A stretch of DNA of 11,199 bases from Betaproteobacteria bacterium HGW-Betaproteobacteria-8 (GTDB lineage: Bacteria > Pseudomonadota > Gammaproteobacteria > Burkholderiales > Methylophilaceae), in contig PHCD01000061.1 in assembly GCA_002842135.1 (NCBI GenBank), positions 1-11,199 of the forward strand. The letters are read 5' to 3'. Of the stretch, positions 1-7,774 are shown in pieces; position 1 is the stretch's first letter; the number at the start of each line of letters is the position of its first letter. The position numbers and the translations under genes are program-made. The notes under the pieces are model-generated. The model ran no database searches. It was not told the origin of the DNA and saw only the letters and a program-made list of their open reading frames with translations.

Positions 1-1
1 T

Positions 2-301
2 ATATCGATTACAGATGTTGATTCTACAAATCTGGCGAGTGCCACGATTACATTGACCAATGCACAAGCAGATGATGTCTTGTCTGTCGGTGCTTTGCCC
101 CCCGGGATTAGCGCCAATATTGTCGGTAATGTCGTGACTTTGAGCGGTAATGCGTCGCTGGCGGATTACCAGACAGCGATCCGCGCTGTGACCTTTGGCA
201 ACGCCAGCGAAGACCCGGATACGACGCCACGCACGATCAATGTTGTCGTCAACGATGGGCAAAGTAATTCAACTGCTGCAGTGGCAACCATTAACGTAAT
301 C
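2..301 (+). repeat. Adhesin repeat, copy 1 (partial)
   Basis: First of four related modules. Shared signature: (I/V)TLxNAQAxDVL-x2-G, then GNVVTLSG, then LADYQ-x-A-(I/L)-x-A-(V/I)-TF and a closing VVVxDG strand. This copy lacks its start because it runs off the left edge. It shares a 25-bp stretch (158-182, one mismatch) with copy 3 at 3359-3383. The module ends at an AVND linker that starts the GC-rich cassette. Confidence 0.8.
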
Positions 302-3300
302 GCGGTCAACGACGTCCCGACCATCACCATTACTGCCAGCAACGACTTCATCGAAGACAGTGGAGCGGTAGTGGGTGACATCGTCGCCAGCTACACCACC
401 TATGACGAAGAAGGCAGCCCGGTCACCGTGACCCTGTCCGACACCGTCAACTACGCCCTGGATGGCAGTGGCAACGTCACGCTGACCGCTGCCGGTCTGG
501 CGCTGGTCAACAGCGGCCAGGACCTGCCGGCCTTCACGCTGACCCCGAACGACGGCACGGCCGACGGCGTGGCGGCGACGGTGGATCCGTCGGTGACGGC
601 GGTGAATGACACGCCGGTTGCAGTTGCAGACACAAATAACGTCGTTGAATCAGGCGTGGATGTTACTGGCAGTGCATTTGCCGGTACGCCGGTCGCGACT
701 GGCAATGTGCTGGATAACGATACTGACGAAGATTCCGGGGATACAAAAACGGTTACTGCAGTGAACGGTGATTCCGGTAATGTGGGCACCACTATTACGG
801 CTACCTACGGCACCATCAATATCGCGGCAGATGGCTCTTACACTTACACGCTTGATAACAATCTGCCAGCCACACAGGCTTTGGCACAGGGACAGAACGT
901 CACTGATGTAATTAATTACACAATGATCGATGCCTCCGGAGCTACAAGTTCGACCACACTGACGATAGGCATCACGGGCACTAACGATGCTCCGGTACTG
1001 GATCTGAATACCAACAGTAACACCGGTCTGATCATTACCGGTGGAAACGCGGGTGGCGGTGATGGCTTTGCCGGTGCCGATGGCGGCAGCATACATACAT
1101 TGAGCTTTAATGTGGGCACCAACCAGTTGCCTGATACTGTCAATGCAGTGGTTTCTTTTACCTTCATAGATAACTCTTTCACATTGCAGGTGAATGGCGT
1201 CAATCTGCATTCCTCCACCGCGTTTGAGTTACAGTCTGGCGCACTTGGGGGGGGGGAGGCCTACTTGCAGTTTGCTGATAGCGCCTTCCTGACTTCGCCC
1301 TGGCTTGCCAACGATAATGGCTTGCCGCGTATTGAGGTTGTGATTACGGAAGGTGAGGTGCACATCTACGCCAGCCGTACTACAACCTCCACGGTGATGG
1401 AAGAAGTTTTCCCATCGACCGGTTCATTCATCCTGCCGGACTTCGTCTCTGGTATTAACAGCATCACAGTGACTAACCCTGATGATGTGGGATTGGATGG
1501 TATCGCCGGCGAAATCAATGTCACGGTTGATGCCAGCGGCTACACGGGGACCTTCTATGAAAATGGCACACCGGTCTCGCTTGCAGACATCGATGTTGCC
1601 ATCAGTGATGTTGATAACAGCACCATGCAAGGCGCTGTGATTGTCCTGACCAATGCCCAGGCAGGCGACGTATTGGCAGTTGGCAGCTTGCCTTCAGGCA
1701 TCACCGCAAACGTTGCAGGCAATGTGGTGACCTTGAGTGGTAATGCAACTCTTGCGGACTATCAGGCTGCGTTGCAGGCTATTACCTTCAGCAATACCAG
1801 CGACAATCCAAGCACGATTCCACGCAACATCACAGTGGTAGTGAATGACGGCAATGCTGACAGCAATACCGTTACTTCTACAATCAATGTTATTGCAATC
1901 AATGACGCACCAGTTGGGGCGGTAGATAGCTTTGCAATTGCGGAAGGCACTGTAGCCCTTTTCGGGAATGTGCTAACTAATGATACTGATGCTGAGAACG
2001 ATGCCCTGACTGTGGCGCAGTTTGCGGTTGACGTTTCCGGTACTGGCGCTACTGCAGTTAACGGCACTAATTCAATCGTTACTGCGCTGGGCGGTACGGT
2101 CGTGATGAATGCGGATGGTACATTTACCTACACTGCACCACCAGCCCTCAATCATGCTGATACAACGCCAGATGTTGATAGCTTTGTCTATCGTGCATTT
2201 GATGGCAGCTTGAGTTCATCATGGACAACAGTGAATATTAATATTGCTGATTCGGCACCGGTAGCAAATAATGATGTTGCTAGCCTTGGTGCAAGCACCA
2301 GTATCGTTGGCAATGTAATCGCGGGAATGGGTGTTGGTGGTGCCGACGTGCTTGGTGCTGATGCCGTTTCGATAAGCAACGTAAGCGTAACGCAAGGAAC
2401 ACTGATTTCCGATACCGTTAATGCATTCAACGTACGCACTATTGTTACGACTAACGGTACCTTGATGATATTTCAAAATGATGGTAACTATACCTATACA
2501 AAAGCGCCAGATAATATAAGTGTTGCTGCAGGAGACCTGGCGACCTGGAATAGTACCTTCAGCGTTTATGGTTATGATACTGAAGGGGATGGCTTTGCCA
2601 ATCCATACCTTGGCGGTAATGCAGCTGCTGGCATTGACGTTAGCAGGTTGAATGCCGAGCAGGCTGGTTATGTGCGATATCGTAACAATGGCGGAACAGC
2701 AGATGATGGCATTGGTGTAGAGGATACGGATGGCCGTACTTCCACTGGCGATAGAATCACCAATGGTGAACAGTTGCTGATTGATCTGGGGGTATCTTCA
2801 CAATCCGCAACTGTTCGATTGACCAGCATGTCAGGTGAAATCGTCACATGGCGGGCATACGCAGCTGATGGAAGTTTTGTTGATACAGGGACAGTGAATG
2901 GTGGGGGTAGCAACATTGTCGATGCGACAATCTCAACCACATCCACGTTTGCATATCTGGTTTTCACAACCTCAGGCAGCGACAGTTTCCGTATCGATGG
3001 ACTGACTGTCACGCTCCCCATTACCGAGCCGGATATCTTTACCTACACGCTGACCGATGCGGATGGCAGCACATCAACTGCTACCCTCACCATCAACCCG
3101 GGTGAAGCGCCTGTTATCGATCTGGATGCTTCTGTAGCTGGTAGTGGGTATACATCCAGCTTTACGCAGGGTGGTGCAGCAGTCCCGGTTGCAGATGCGG
3201 ATATCAACATCGTCGATGCCGATTCAACCAATATCACGGGTGCAACCATTACGTTGAGTAATGCACAGGCAGGTGATGTGCTGGCGGCAGGTACCATGCC

Positions 3301-5374
3301 TGCAGGTATCACGGCCTCTGTTGTGGGCAATGTGGTGACACTGAGCGGCACCGCAACGCTGGCGGATTACCAGACGGCGATCCAGGCGGTGACATTCAGT
3401 ACCAGCAGCACTGATACCACGCCGCGCAGCATTGATGTAGTCGTCACTGACGGCACCAATGTCAGCAATACGGCAACAACGACAGTAGCAATAGCCTTGC
3501 TGACTGCGCCTGAAATCGACCTGGATGCATCTGAGGCGGGTACCGGTTTTGCCACCACCTTTATCGAAAGCGGTGCTGCAGTCTCCATTGCCGATACCGA
3601 TATCAGCGTTACCGATGTCGACTCGGCCAACCTCACGGGTGCAACCATTACGTTGAGTAATGCACAGGCAGGCGATGTGCTGGCAGTGGGCACGTTACCC
3701 GGTGGCATCACATCGAGCATCGTTGGTAATGTTGTGACATTGTCCGGAAGCGGATCATTGGCCGATTATCAGGCAGCGATTCAGGCCATCACCTTTGCCA
3801 ATAACACGGCAAATCCTGATGCAACGACGCGCCTGATTGAAGTCGTGGTGACAGATGGTGTGAGCAACAGCAACACCGCAACTTCCATGATCACGGTTGT
3901 GCCGATCGCGCCGCAAATCAGCATGCCTGGCTCCCTGTTTGGTTTGAACATCGGTGATGATGCAGCGGCAATCACTAATGCTACGGGTATTACACAAGCG
4001 AACCTTGAAGCGGCTCTGGGCTTGCCGAGCGGTGCGCTGGATAATCGCTTTGATCCGCCAGCAGGTGGGGCAAATGACCCCGGCTTTGTCGATGTGTTTA
4101 ATGGCGATTTCAGGAATTACAACCTTGATCTTGATGTTGGCAGCCAGGTTTCCTTCGACTGGGGTTTCTTCAATGGTGAGGATTTGACCAATGAAATCAA
4201 TGATGGCTTTAACGACGTGGCTGTGCTGGTTATCACTGACCCTAATGGTGTGGTGACCTATGAGGTGCTTTCCGCATCCGAGATTACCGGCATCAACGTC
4301 AACGGTGCGGCTGTGGATGCGACCGGCACCTATACCTATACGCCGACAGTTGAAGGGGAGCATCAATTCTCCTGGTTGATACTGAATGCGCGTGATGGCG
4401 GCAAAATATCCCAGCTCTCTATCGGCACGCCCAAGTTCCTGATCAATGGCGTCAATTACGGGGCACCGATCGACTTCCCGATCGATGTGAGACCGCAAGG
4501 CTTCCCGACCATCAGCCTGATCACTATCTCAGGCTTGCCGCTGAGTGGCGCAGGTTTCAGCTTCATCGGCTCAAACGGTGCCAGTGTCGGCACGGATCTG
4601 GGTGGAGGTTCCTGGAGCTTTACCGAGGCAGAGCTGAGCAGCTTGCAGCTGTTAACGCCGCCCGATTACGTCGGCACCATCAACCTGACGGTGACAGCCG
4701 TTGCGACAGAGGGCGGTGTGGATGCCATTGCGACGCAGGATATTGCAGTCGTGGTCGATGCCACAACGAGCAATATCATGGGTACACAAGCTGCCCAGAC
4801 GCTGGATGGCACAGCCGCTAATGACCTGATTGATGGTTTGGCTGGCGATGATGTCATCAATGGCGGCGATGGCAACGACATTATCTCAGGCGGGGCAGGC
4901 AATGACACTTTGAATGGTGGAGCCGGCAACGACGTTCTGAAGGGCGGTATTGGGAACGATACGCTTGATGGCGGAGATGGTGACGACACCTTGGTTGGCG
5001 GCGCCGGTAATGACACCATGACCGGTGGCCTGGGTGCCGATGTGTTTGAATGGTCCCTTGCAGATGCTGGCACTGCGGGCGCCCCAGCCCTGGACACGGT
5101 TACCGACTTTGGCAATGGCAACGATTTGCTGGATTTGCGCGATTTGTTGCAAGGCGAATCGTCCAGCAGCCTTGAAAATTACCTGCACTTTGAAACGGTG
5201 GGTTCGGATACGGTCGTGCATATCAGCAGCAGCGGCGGTTTCTCCGGCGGCTATAATGCCGGTAACGAGGATCAGACCATCACCTTGCAGAATGTTGACC
5301 TGATTGGTTCCTTTACAAGTGACCAGCAGATCATCCAGAATCTGCTTGATACCCAGAAGTTGATAACGGATTAG
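2..5374 (+). CDS. Giant RTX adhesin, LapA/Bap-like type I secretion substrate (C-terminal part, 5' end outside window)
   Basis: The frame is open from base 2, and its first residues (ISITDVDS...) match the start of later internal repeats, so this is the 3' end of a longer gene; the TTG at 53 is not the true start. Residues counted from that TTG: repeat copy 1 (to ~83), a GC-rich module (84-187), VCBS-like module (~186-313), insert domain (~320-492), repeat 2 (~493-620), cadherin-like module (~618-735), a second VCBS-like module split by an insert (~734-1016), repeats 3 and 4 (~1018-1285), a unique beta-sandwich (~1286-1475), an Ig-like domain (~1482-1570), RTX nonapeptides (~1585-1663) and a type I secretion C-terminal domain (~1664-1773). 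Such proteins leave the cell through an ABC/MFP/TolC channel and fold outside with calcium. The lapD/lapG genes downstream suggest it is LapG-cleavable, but the N-terminal cleavage site is not visible. Cysteine is absent, as expected for a secreted adhesin. Confidence 0.95.
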   Translation: MSITDVDSTNLASATITLTNAQADDVLSVGALPPGISANIVGNVVTLSGNASLADYQTAIRAVTFGNASEDPDTTPRTINVVVNDGQSNSTAAVATINVIAVNDVPTITITASNDFIEDSGAVVGDIVASYTTYDEEGSPVTVTLSDTVNYALDGSGNVTLTAAGLALVNSGQDLPAFTLTPNDGTADGVAATVDPSVTAVNDTPVAVADTNNVVESGVDVTGSAFAGTPVATGNVLDNDTDEDSGDTKTVTAVNGDSGNVGTTITATYGTINIAADGSYTYTLDNNLPATQALAQGQNVTDVINYTMIDASGATSSTTLTIGITGTNDAPVLDLNTNSNTGLIITGGNAGGGDGFAGADGGSIHTLSFNVGTNQLPDTVNAVVSFTFIDNSFTLQVNGVNLHSSTAFELQSGALGGGEAYLQFADSAFLTSPWLANDNGLPRIEVVITEGEVHIYASRTTTSTVMEEVFPSTGSFILPDFVSGINSITVTNPDDVGLDGIAGEINVTVDASGYTGTFYENGTPVSLADIDVAISDVDNSTMQGAVIVLTNAQAGDVLAVGSLPSGITANVAGNVVTLSGNATLADYQAALQAITFSNTSDNPSTIPRNITVVVNDGNADSNTVTSTINVIAINDAPVGAVDSFAIAEGTVALFGNVLTNDTDAENDALTVAQFAVDVSGTGATAVNGTNSIVTALGGTVVMNADGTFTYTAPPALNHADTTPDVDSFVYRAFDGSLSSSWTTVNINIADSAPVANNDVASLGASTSIVGNVIAGMGVGGADVLGADAVSISNVSVTQGTLISDTVNAFNVRTIVTTNGTLMIFQNDGNYTYTKAPDNISVAAGDLATWNSTFSVYGYDTEGDGFANPYLGGNAAAGIDVSRLNAEQAGYVRYRNNGGTADDGIGVEDTDGRTSTGDRITNGEQLLIDLGVSSQSATVRLTSMSGEIVTWRAYAADGSFVDTGTVNGGGSNIVDATISTTSTFAYLVFTTSGSDSFRIDGLTVTLPITEPDIFTYTLTDADGSTSTATLTINPGEAPVIDLDASVAGSGYTSSFTQGGAAVPVADADINIVDADSTNITGATITLSNAQAGDVLAAGTMPAGITASVVGNVVTLSGTATLADYQTAIQAVTFSTSSTDTTPRSIDVVVTDGTNVSNTATTTVAIALLTAPEIDLDASEAGTGFATTFIESGAAVSIADTDISVTDVDSANLTGATITLSNAQAGDVLAVGTLPGGITSSIVGNVVTLSGSGSLADYQAAIQAITFANNTANPDATTRLIEVVVTDGVSNSNTATSMITVVPIAPQISMPGSLFGLNIGDDAAAITNATGITQANLEAALGLPSGALDNRFDPPAGGANDPGFVDVFNGDFRNYNLDLDVGSQVSFDWGFFNGEDLTNEINDGFNDVAVLVITDPNGVVTYEVLSASEITGINVNGAAVDATGTYTYTPTVEGEHQFSWLILNARDGGKISQLSIGTPKFLINGVNYGAPIDFPIDVRPQGFPTISLITISGLPLSGAGFSFIGSNGASVGTDLGGGSWSFTEAELSSLQLLTPPDYVGTINLTVTAVATEGGVDAIATQDIAVVVDATTSNIMGTQAAQTLDGTAANDLIDGLAGDDVINGGDGNDIISGGAGNDTLNGGAGNDVLKGGIGNDTLDGGDGDDTLVGGAGNDTMTGGLGADVFEWSLADAGTAGAPALDTVTDFGNGNDLLDLRDLLQGESSSSLENYLHFETVGSDTVVHISSSGGFSGGYNAGNEDQTITLQNVDLIGSFTSDQQIIQNLLDTQKLITD
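302..616 (+). other. GC-rich adhesin module (99 residues) between two AVNDxP linkers
   Basis: Hand counting gives 163 G+C in the 240 bases 361-600 (68%), against 112 in 240 (47%) for 2221-2460 of the same gene. The cassette lies between DNA encoding AVNDVP (302-319) and AVNDTP (599-616), exactly 297 bp apart, so it is in frame. Its protein (a [17 protein letters not shown] start, with [19 protein letters not shown] inside) has no second copy in the window. It looks like a beta-sandwich adhesin repeat that entered by recombination at the short linkers. The composition is direct observation; the transfer is inference. Confidence 0.7.
608..991 (+). other. VCBS-like domain of the adhesin
   Basis: Residues ~186-313 run from [17 protein letters not shown] through [14 protein letters not shown] and [12 protein letters not shown] to [13 protein letters not shown]. 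This is the usual VCBS repeat layout: an aspartate-rich calcium-type loop, a GxYTYTL strand and a closing NDAP linker. Such domains act as structural spacers in RTX adhesins. Confidence 0.75.
1010..1528 (+). other. Nested insert domain 1 of the adhesin (contains the poly-G tract)
   Basis: In copies 3 and 4 the repeat opens with AP-(V/E)-IDLDAS followed directly by a GYTSSF/GFATTF strand. Here APVLDLN (residues 313-319) is separated from DASGYTGTF (from residue 493) by about 170 residues not found elsewhere in the window. The insert is glycine-rich at its start, has aromatic-rich beta strands ([23 protein letters not shown]) and looks like an extra beta-sandwich carried on a repeat scaffold. 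A ligand-binding role is speculation. Confidence 0.5.
1247..1256 (+). repeat. Homopolymer tract of 10 G in the adhesin coding sequence
   Basis: Ten consecutive G encode Gly399-Gly400-Gly401 and the first base of Glu402. Losing one G brings a TGA at 1290-1292 into frame; gaining one G brings in a TGA at 1276-1278. Either slip would remove the RTX and secretion C-terminus. Runs of this length are classic slipped-strand mutation sites, though they are also prone to sequencing error. Confidence 0.9.
1529..1912 (+). repeat. Adhesin repeat, copy 2
   Basis: Residues ~493-620: DASGYTGTF, then [42 protein letters not shown] and VVVNDG, ending in an INDAP linker. The order matches copies 3 and 4, with diverged DNA. 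Its opening strand is separated from its APVLDL start by insert domain 1. Confidence 0.8.
1904..2257 (+). other. Cadherin-like/Big-type domain of the adhesin
   Basis: Residues ~618-735 hold [44 protein letters not shown] and [12 protein letters not shown], ending with an SAPVANND linker. This is the pattern of tandem cadherin-like modules that bind calcium at linkers in large bacterial adhesins. Confidence 0.7.
2252..3098 (+). other. Split VCBS-like domain with nested insert domain 2
   Basis: A VCBS-type front half (residues ~734-818, to [11 protein letters not shown]) and back half (from ~991, [21 protein letters not shown]) are separated by ~170 residues (about 2507-3022). In the intact VCBS module upstream the same interval is only about 20 residues. 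The insert contains [17 protein letters not shown], an RYRNNGG segment, a GEQLLIDLG strand and [10 protein letters not shown] at its end, suggesting a calcium- or carbohydrate-binding type beta-sandwich. The binding role is not shown by the sequence. Confidence 0.5.
3104..3502 (+). repeat. Adhesin repeat, copy 3 (133 residues)
   Basis: Residues ~1018-1150 run from APVIDLDAS to [10 protein letters not shown] 40-bp block inside (3234-3273) is identical to 3633-3672 in copy 4, exactly 399 bp (133 codons) away, and one mismatch later the identity continues for 11 bp. This is the closest pair of repeats in the window and probably the most recent duplication or conversion. Confidence 0.85.
3503..3907 (+). 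repeat. Adhesin repeat, copy 4
   Basis: Residues ~1151-1285 run from APEIDLDAS to [11 protein letters not shown], with the same order of motifs as copy 3 and a 40-bp perfect DNA match at 3633-3672. It is the last repeat before the unique C-terminal domains. Confidence 0.85.
3908..4475 (+). other. Unique beta-sandwich domain before the Ig and RTX regions
   Basis: Residues ~1286-1475. The core [16 protein letters not shown] followed by [10 protein letters not shown] resembles secreted beta-sandwich domains with an F-x-W-x-F strand, an acidic loop and an FND-(F/V)-A strand. Further strands include [17 protein letters not shown]. It occurs once and sits close to the tip-proximal C-terminus, where ligand-binding domains of RTX adhesins often lie. 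The binding role is inference. Confidence 0.5.
4496..4762 (+). other. Ig-like domain of the adhesin
   Basis: Residues ~1482-1570. [13 protein letters not shown], a [20 protein letters not shown] stretch and [14 protein letters not shown] make the pattern of Ig/cadherin-like modules that commonly precede RTX blocks in type I secreted adhesins. Confidence 0.6.
4802..5041 (+). repeat. RTX nonapeptide calcium-binding repeats
   Basis: Seven regular GGxGxDxxx nonapeptides (GGDGNDIIS through GGLGADVFE) are preceded by two weaker ones ([18 protein letters not shown]). These form a calcium-dependent parallel beta-roll outside the cell and mark type I secretion substrates. Confidence 0.95.
5042..5371 (+). 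other. Type I secretion C-terminal domain of the adhesin
   Basis: Residues ~1664-1773: DVFEW right after the RTX block, then [26 protein letters not shown] and [10 protein letters not shown]. This is the conserved VCA0849-type secretion target domain, whose C-terminus is recognised by the ABC exporter. The protein ends normally at the TAG at 5372-5374. Confidence 0.9.
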
Positions 5375-5436
5375 TCTATGGTGACCTCTCGGTGAGTGCA
5401 TCGGCGGATTGATGGCTTTATATAGTGTTGTTTGAA

Positions 5437-5443
5437 AAGGAAG
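5437..5443 (+). promoter_or_regulatory. Ribosome binding site of the 111-residue CDS
   Basis: AAGGAAG lies 7 nt before the ATG at 5451. It supports that start and shows the gene is translated independently of the adhesin. Confidence 0.7.
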
Positions 5444-5450
5444 TGGGTTT

Positions 5451-5786
5451 ATGCCTTATCTGCTAAGGGCTCCGGATGGCCGTGTCACGGCTGTTGCAGA
5501 GGAGGTGAACGCTGCAAGCATGGAAGGCTGGGAATCCGTCAGTGAAGAGTCGGATGAATATCGCGTGTTTCTTGAAAATCAGTTGTCGTTGTCCGATGCT
5601 TTTCGCGAGAGCGATATTCACATGGCGCGCGTTCTCGAAGACTTGATCGACCTGTTAATTGTCAAGGATGTTATCCACTTCATGGACCTGCCAGAGCCAG
5701 CTCGCAAGAGGCTGCTCGAACGGCAAGCTATGCGCAAGAGTCATTTATCCCAGCTTGTGGATGATGATAAGGACGGGCTGATCTGA
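5451..5786 (+). CDS. Small conserved protein often mislabelled 'tryptophan synthase subunit beta-like'
   Basis: 111 residues, acidic, with no signal peptide or membrane segment, so probably cytoplasmic. An MPYLLRAPDGRV beta-hairpin opens the protein; a GWESVSEESDEYRVFLEN segment follows; then a hydrophobic helix, RVLEDLIDLLIVKDVIHF, and a DLPEPARKRLLERQAMRK helix near the end. The RVLEDLIDLLI-x4-I-x-F-x-DLPE-x-A core recalls a family in beta- and gammaproteobacteria that is annotated as tryptophan synthase-like although it is far too short for that enzyme and has no PLP lysine motif; I see no basis for that name. It starts 76 bp after the adhesin stop on the same strand and could share its transcript. 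Its place between the adhesin and lapD suggests, but does not show, a role in the adhesion system. Function unknown. Confidence 0.85.
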   Translation: MPYLLRAPDGRVTAVAEEVNAASMEGWESVSEESDEYRVFLENQLSLSDAFRESDIHMARVLEDLIDLLIVKDVIHFMDLPEPARKRLLERQAMRKSHLSQLVDDDKDGLI

Positions 5787-5835
5787 TGCGGTGTTTCACA
5801 CCTGCGTTACCTCAGCTCAAAAGGTGGTGAAAGCC

Positions 5836-7755
5836 TTAATCCATTCTGATGGCTGGGCCGGTCATGCCATCCACACCCAGCGCAAGCAGTTGATCCATCT
5901 CGGCCTGAGTCTGCACTCCCTCTGCAATCGCGATCAGGCCGATGGTGTGCGCGATCAGGCATAAGCCCCTGAAGAACGCCTGGTTGCCGGTGTTGCTGTC
6001 TATGCCGTTAATGACGGATACATCTATCTTGATGTAATCCAGCCCCAGGTCGTGCAATTCTCCCAACCTCGAGATATAGGCGCCTACATGCTCTATCCCG
6101 ATCTTGCAGCCTAGCGGCTTCAGTGTGTTGCAGAAAGCACGGAATTCATCAAGATACTCAAACGCACCGCGTTCTGGCACTTCCAGCCATAGACGTTGTG
6201 CGCATTCCGGCCGGGCTGAGATCAGTGCGGCGACCTGTTTTACAAATGCTTTATCGCATATGGCTCTGGTGGAAATGTTCAGGCCGATGTCTTCACCGCC
6301 GGCACTGAGTTCTTCCAGCGCTTTTTCAATGACCATGACATCAATCCGGCAGACCAGGCCGAGACGGTTGGCCCATGAGATAAATTCGCCGGCTGGCAGC
6401 CAGTTATTATCGTCCCGGAGTTGCATCCGGACTGGACTTTCTTGGTGGATGATCTTGCCGTTGGCTCCGATAACCGGGAAATGCGCAAGCTTCAAGCGTT
6501 TTGCCTTAAGTGCATTACTCAGCAATGCCTGCCATTCGGTTTCGTCGGTGTCCTGACGCTGTTTGATGTCGTTGGCGTCAAGCACATGCAGCATATCCGG
6601 ATTGTTCCGGCTGATTTCACTGGTCACTTCGCTGATGGCTTGGTAAAGAGTCTCTATGCTGTCGCCCCGGCTGAACTTTGCACAAACGGTAGGCAGCTTG
6701 AAATCCGGCAAGGTTTGTTGCGAACCGGCTGCCTTCATCAGCAAGCCCTTGATATTGGATGCAAAGGCGAAACAGTCGGTACTGGTGCTGGAGAAAACCG
6801 CGAAATCAGTACCTGACAGCCTGCCTGCGATCGCATCGCCGTCTTTTTCCGAAAAGGCCTCCAGTACCTTGCCAACGCGGAGTAGCAGGGCATTGGTTTC
6901 GTTGTGCCCCAGGGTCTTGTCGATATAACTCAGGTCGTGCAGGCGCACGATCACCAGCATGCCTTCGACGAAGTCCTCTTCCTGGCTGGTCAGGGTATGT
7001 ACGCGATTGAAAAAATACTGCCGGTTCATCAGCCCGGAGGTGCTGTCATAGTTGGCTTCCAGCCTTAATTTCTCCAGACGCTGCGATTCCTCTTGCAGCA
7101 TGTTGCGGATGCGCGTGGTCATCCGGTTCATGGCCTGGACAAGTATCTTGAATTCGGTGGTTGCAGGTTCGCTGGACGTGATAAAGCGTCTTTCGCCTAT
7201 GGCCTCGGCCTGCTGCACCACCTCATTCAGTGGACGGAGTAATCTCTTCAATACCAGGCTGCCCACAAAGGCGCTGATAAGGCCGATAAGCAAACTTACC
7301 AAAAGCATTTTCTGGCTGCCGCGCCAGAGGTCTTCATAGGCGAACCGTGCATCGCTCTCAATGTGAATGCGGCCGAATTGCGACCAGTTATCCTGCACCT
7401 GTGCGTAGCCAGGTTGAATCTCCATTGCCAGCAGCCTGATAAACCAGCCCGGTGCCTTGATATGATTACTCTCTTTTTTTCGCTCCAGGAGGACATTGCC
7501 GTCAGGATCGGTAAGGCGAATGAGTTGGTAATGCCCACTGTCGAACTGGGCCGAAAGCAACAACTCAATATTGACCATGTCCTTTTCCATATGTGACATG
7601 GTCAGGGCCAGGGAGGTCGCGTTGTCGATGTTCTTTTCGTTGAGCTGCTCAAGCAGGTAACCGCGGCTCGATGCGATGCTGGTCGCCAGGCTGCCACTGA
7701 AGACAATCACTACCAGTAATATTGTTGCTATCCATAGCTGTTTAATTAATGACAT
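5836..7755 (-). CDS. lapD: LapD-type inner-membrane c-di-GMP receptor with degenerate GGDEF and EAL domains
   Basis: 639 residues: TM1 (~6-28); periplasmic LapD/MoxY-type domain (~30-148) with a PGYAQVQDNWSQFG segment; TM2 (~150-170); HAMP (~170-222); GGDEF-like domain (from ~236); EAL-like domain (~405-639). Trp124 sits where the LapG-contacting Trp125 of Pseudomonas fluorescens LapD lies. The GGDEF signature is SGTDF (314-318), so no cyclase activity is expected. In the EAL domain the ExLxR site is ESPVR (439-443), the DDFG pair is Glu555-His556 and EGVET is EGVQT, while Asn493, Glu525 and Lys576 remain. This fits c-di-GMP binding without hydrolysis. In the known system, bound LapD sequesters LapG and so preserves surface adhesin. 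It is the second gene of a lapG-lapD operon, with GAGGG (complement of 7763-7767) before its ATG. Confidence 0.94.
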   Translation of the reverse strand: MSLIKQLWIATILLVVIVFSGSLATSIASSRGYLLEQLNEKNIDNATSLALTMSHMEKDMVNIELLLSAQFDSGHYQLIRLTDPDGNVLLERKKESNHIKAPGWFIRLLAMEIQPGYAQVQDNWSQFGRIHIESDARFAYEDLWRGSQKMLLVSLLIGLISAFVGSLVLKRLLRPLNEVVQQAEAIGERRFITSSEPATTEFKILVQAMNRMTTRIRNMLQEESQRLEKLRLEANYDSTSGLMNRQYFFNRVHTLTSQEEDFVEGMLVIVRLHDLSYIDKTLGHNETNALLLRVGKVLEAFSEKDGDAIAGRLSGTDFAVFSSTSTDCFAFASNIKGLLMKAAGSQQTLPDFKLPTVCAKFSRGDSIETLYQAISEVTSEISRNNPDMLHVLDANDIKQRQDTDETEWQALLSNALKAKRLKLAHFPVIGANGKIIHQESPVRMQLRDDNNWLPAGEFISWANRLGLVCRIDVMVIEKALEELSAGGEDIGLNISTRAICDKAFVKQVAALISARPECAQRLWLEVPERGAFEYLDEFRAFCNTLKPLGCKIGIEHVGAYISRLGELHDLGLDYIKIDVSVINGIDSNTGNQAFFRGLCLIAHTIGLIAIAEGVQTQAEMDQLLALGVDGMTGPAIRMD

Positions 7756-7774
7756 ATCAACACCCTCACTGTAA

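Noticed and set aside
53..55. TTG at 53 as the start of the adhesin gene
   Set aside because: The frame is open to base 2, and the upstream residues complete the repeat seen at copies 2-4, so the gene begins outside the window.
650..1210. A 186-codon minus-strand open frame antisense to the VCBS module
   Set aside because: The translation has no recognisable fold, the composition is typical of antisense frames, and the plus-strand frame is clearly the adhesin.
3755..4498. A 247-codon open frame on the minus strand inside the adhesin gene
   Set aside because: It mirrors the adhesin coding frame, is rich in Cys, His and Arg with no domain, and has no RBS or neighbour support. It is a shadow of low-complexity repeat DNA, as are the minus-strand frames at 451-792, 2668-3021 and 4666-5121.
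4802..5041. CRISPR-like regular short repeats
   Set aside because: The periodicity is 27 bp, coding for RTX nonapeptides, with no constant repeat/spacer structure.
5451..5786. Tryptophan synthase beta subunit
   Set aside because: At 111 residues it is less than a third of the enzyme's length, and it has no PLP-binding lysine motif or glycine-rich phosphate loop.
5790..5802. GGTGT-TTC-ACACC hairpin between the convergent genes as a terminator
   Set aside because: The stem is only 5 bp and no T run follows on either strand. I see no convincing terminator between the small CDS and lapD.
6104..6556. Plus-strand open frames opposite lapD (also 6421-6816 and 7052-7339)
   Set aside because: They are antisense to a confidently assigned gene and show no domain or RBS.
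5836..7755. LapD-like protein as an active diguanylate cyclase or phosphodiesterase
   Set aside because: Key residues of both active sites are replaced (SGTDF for GGDEF; Glu-His for the DD pair; EGVQT for EGVET), and the N-terminal architecture is that of the receptor LapD.
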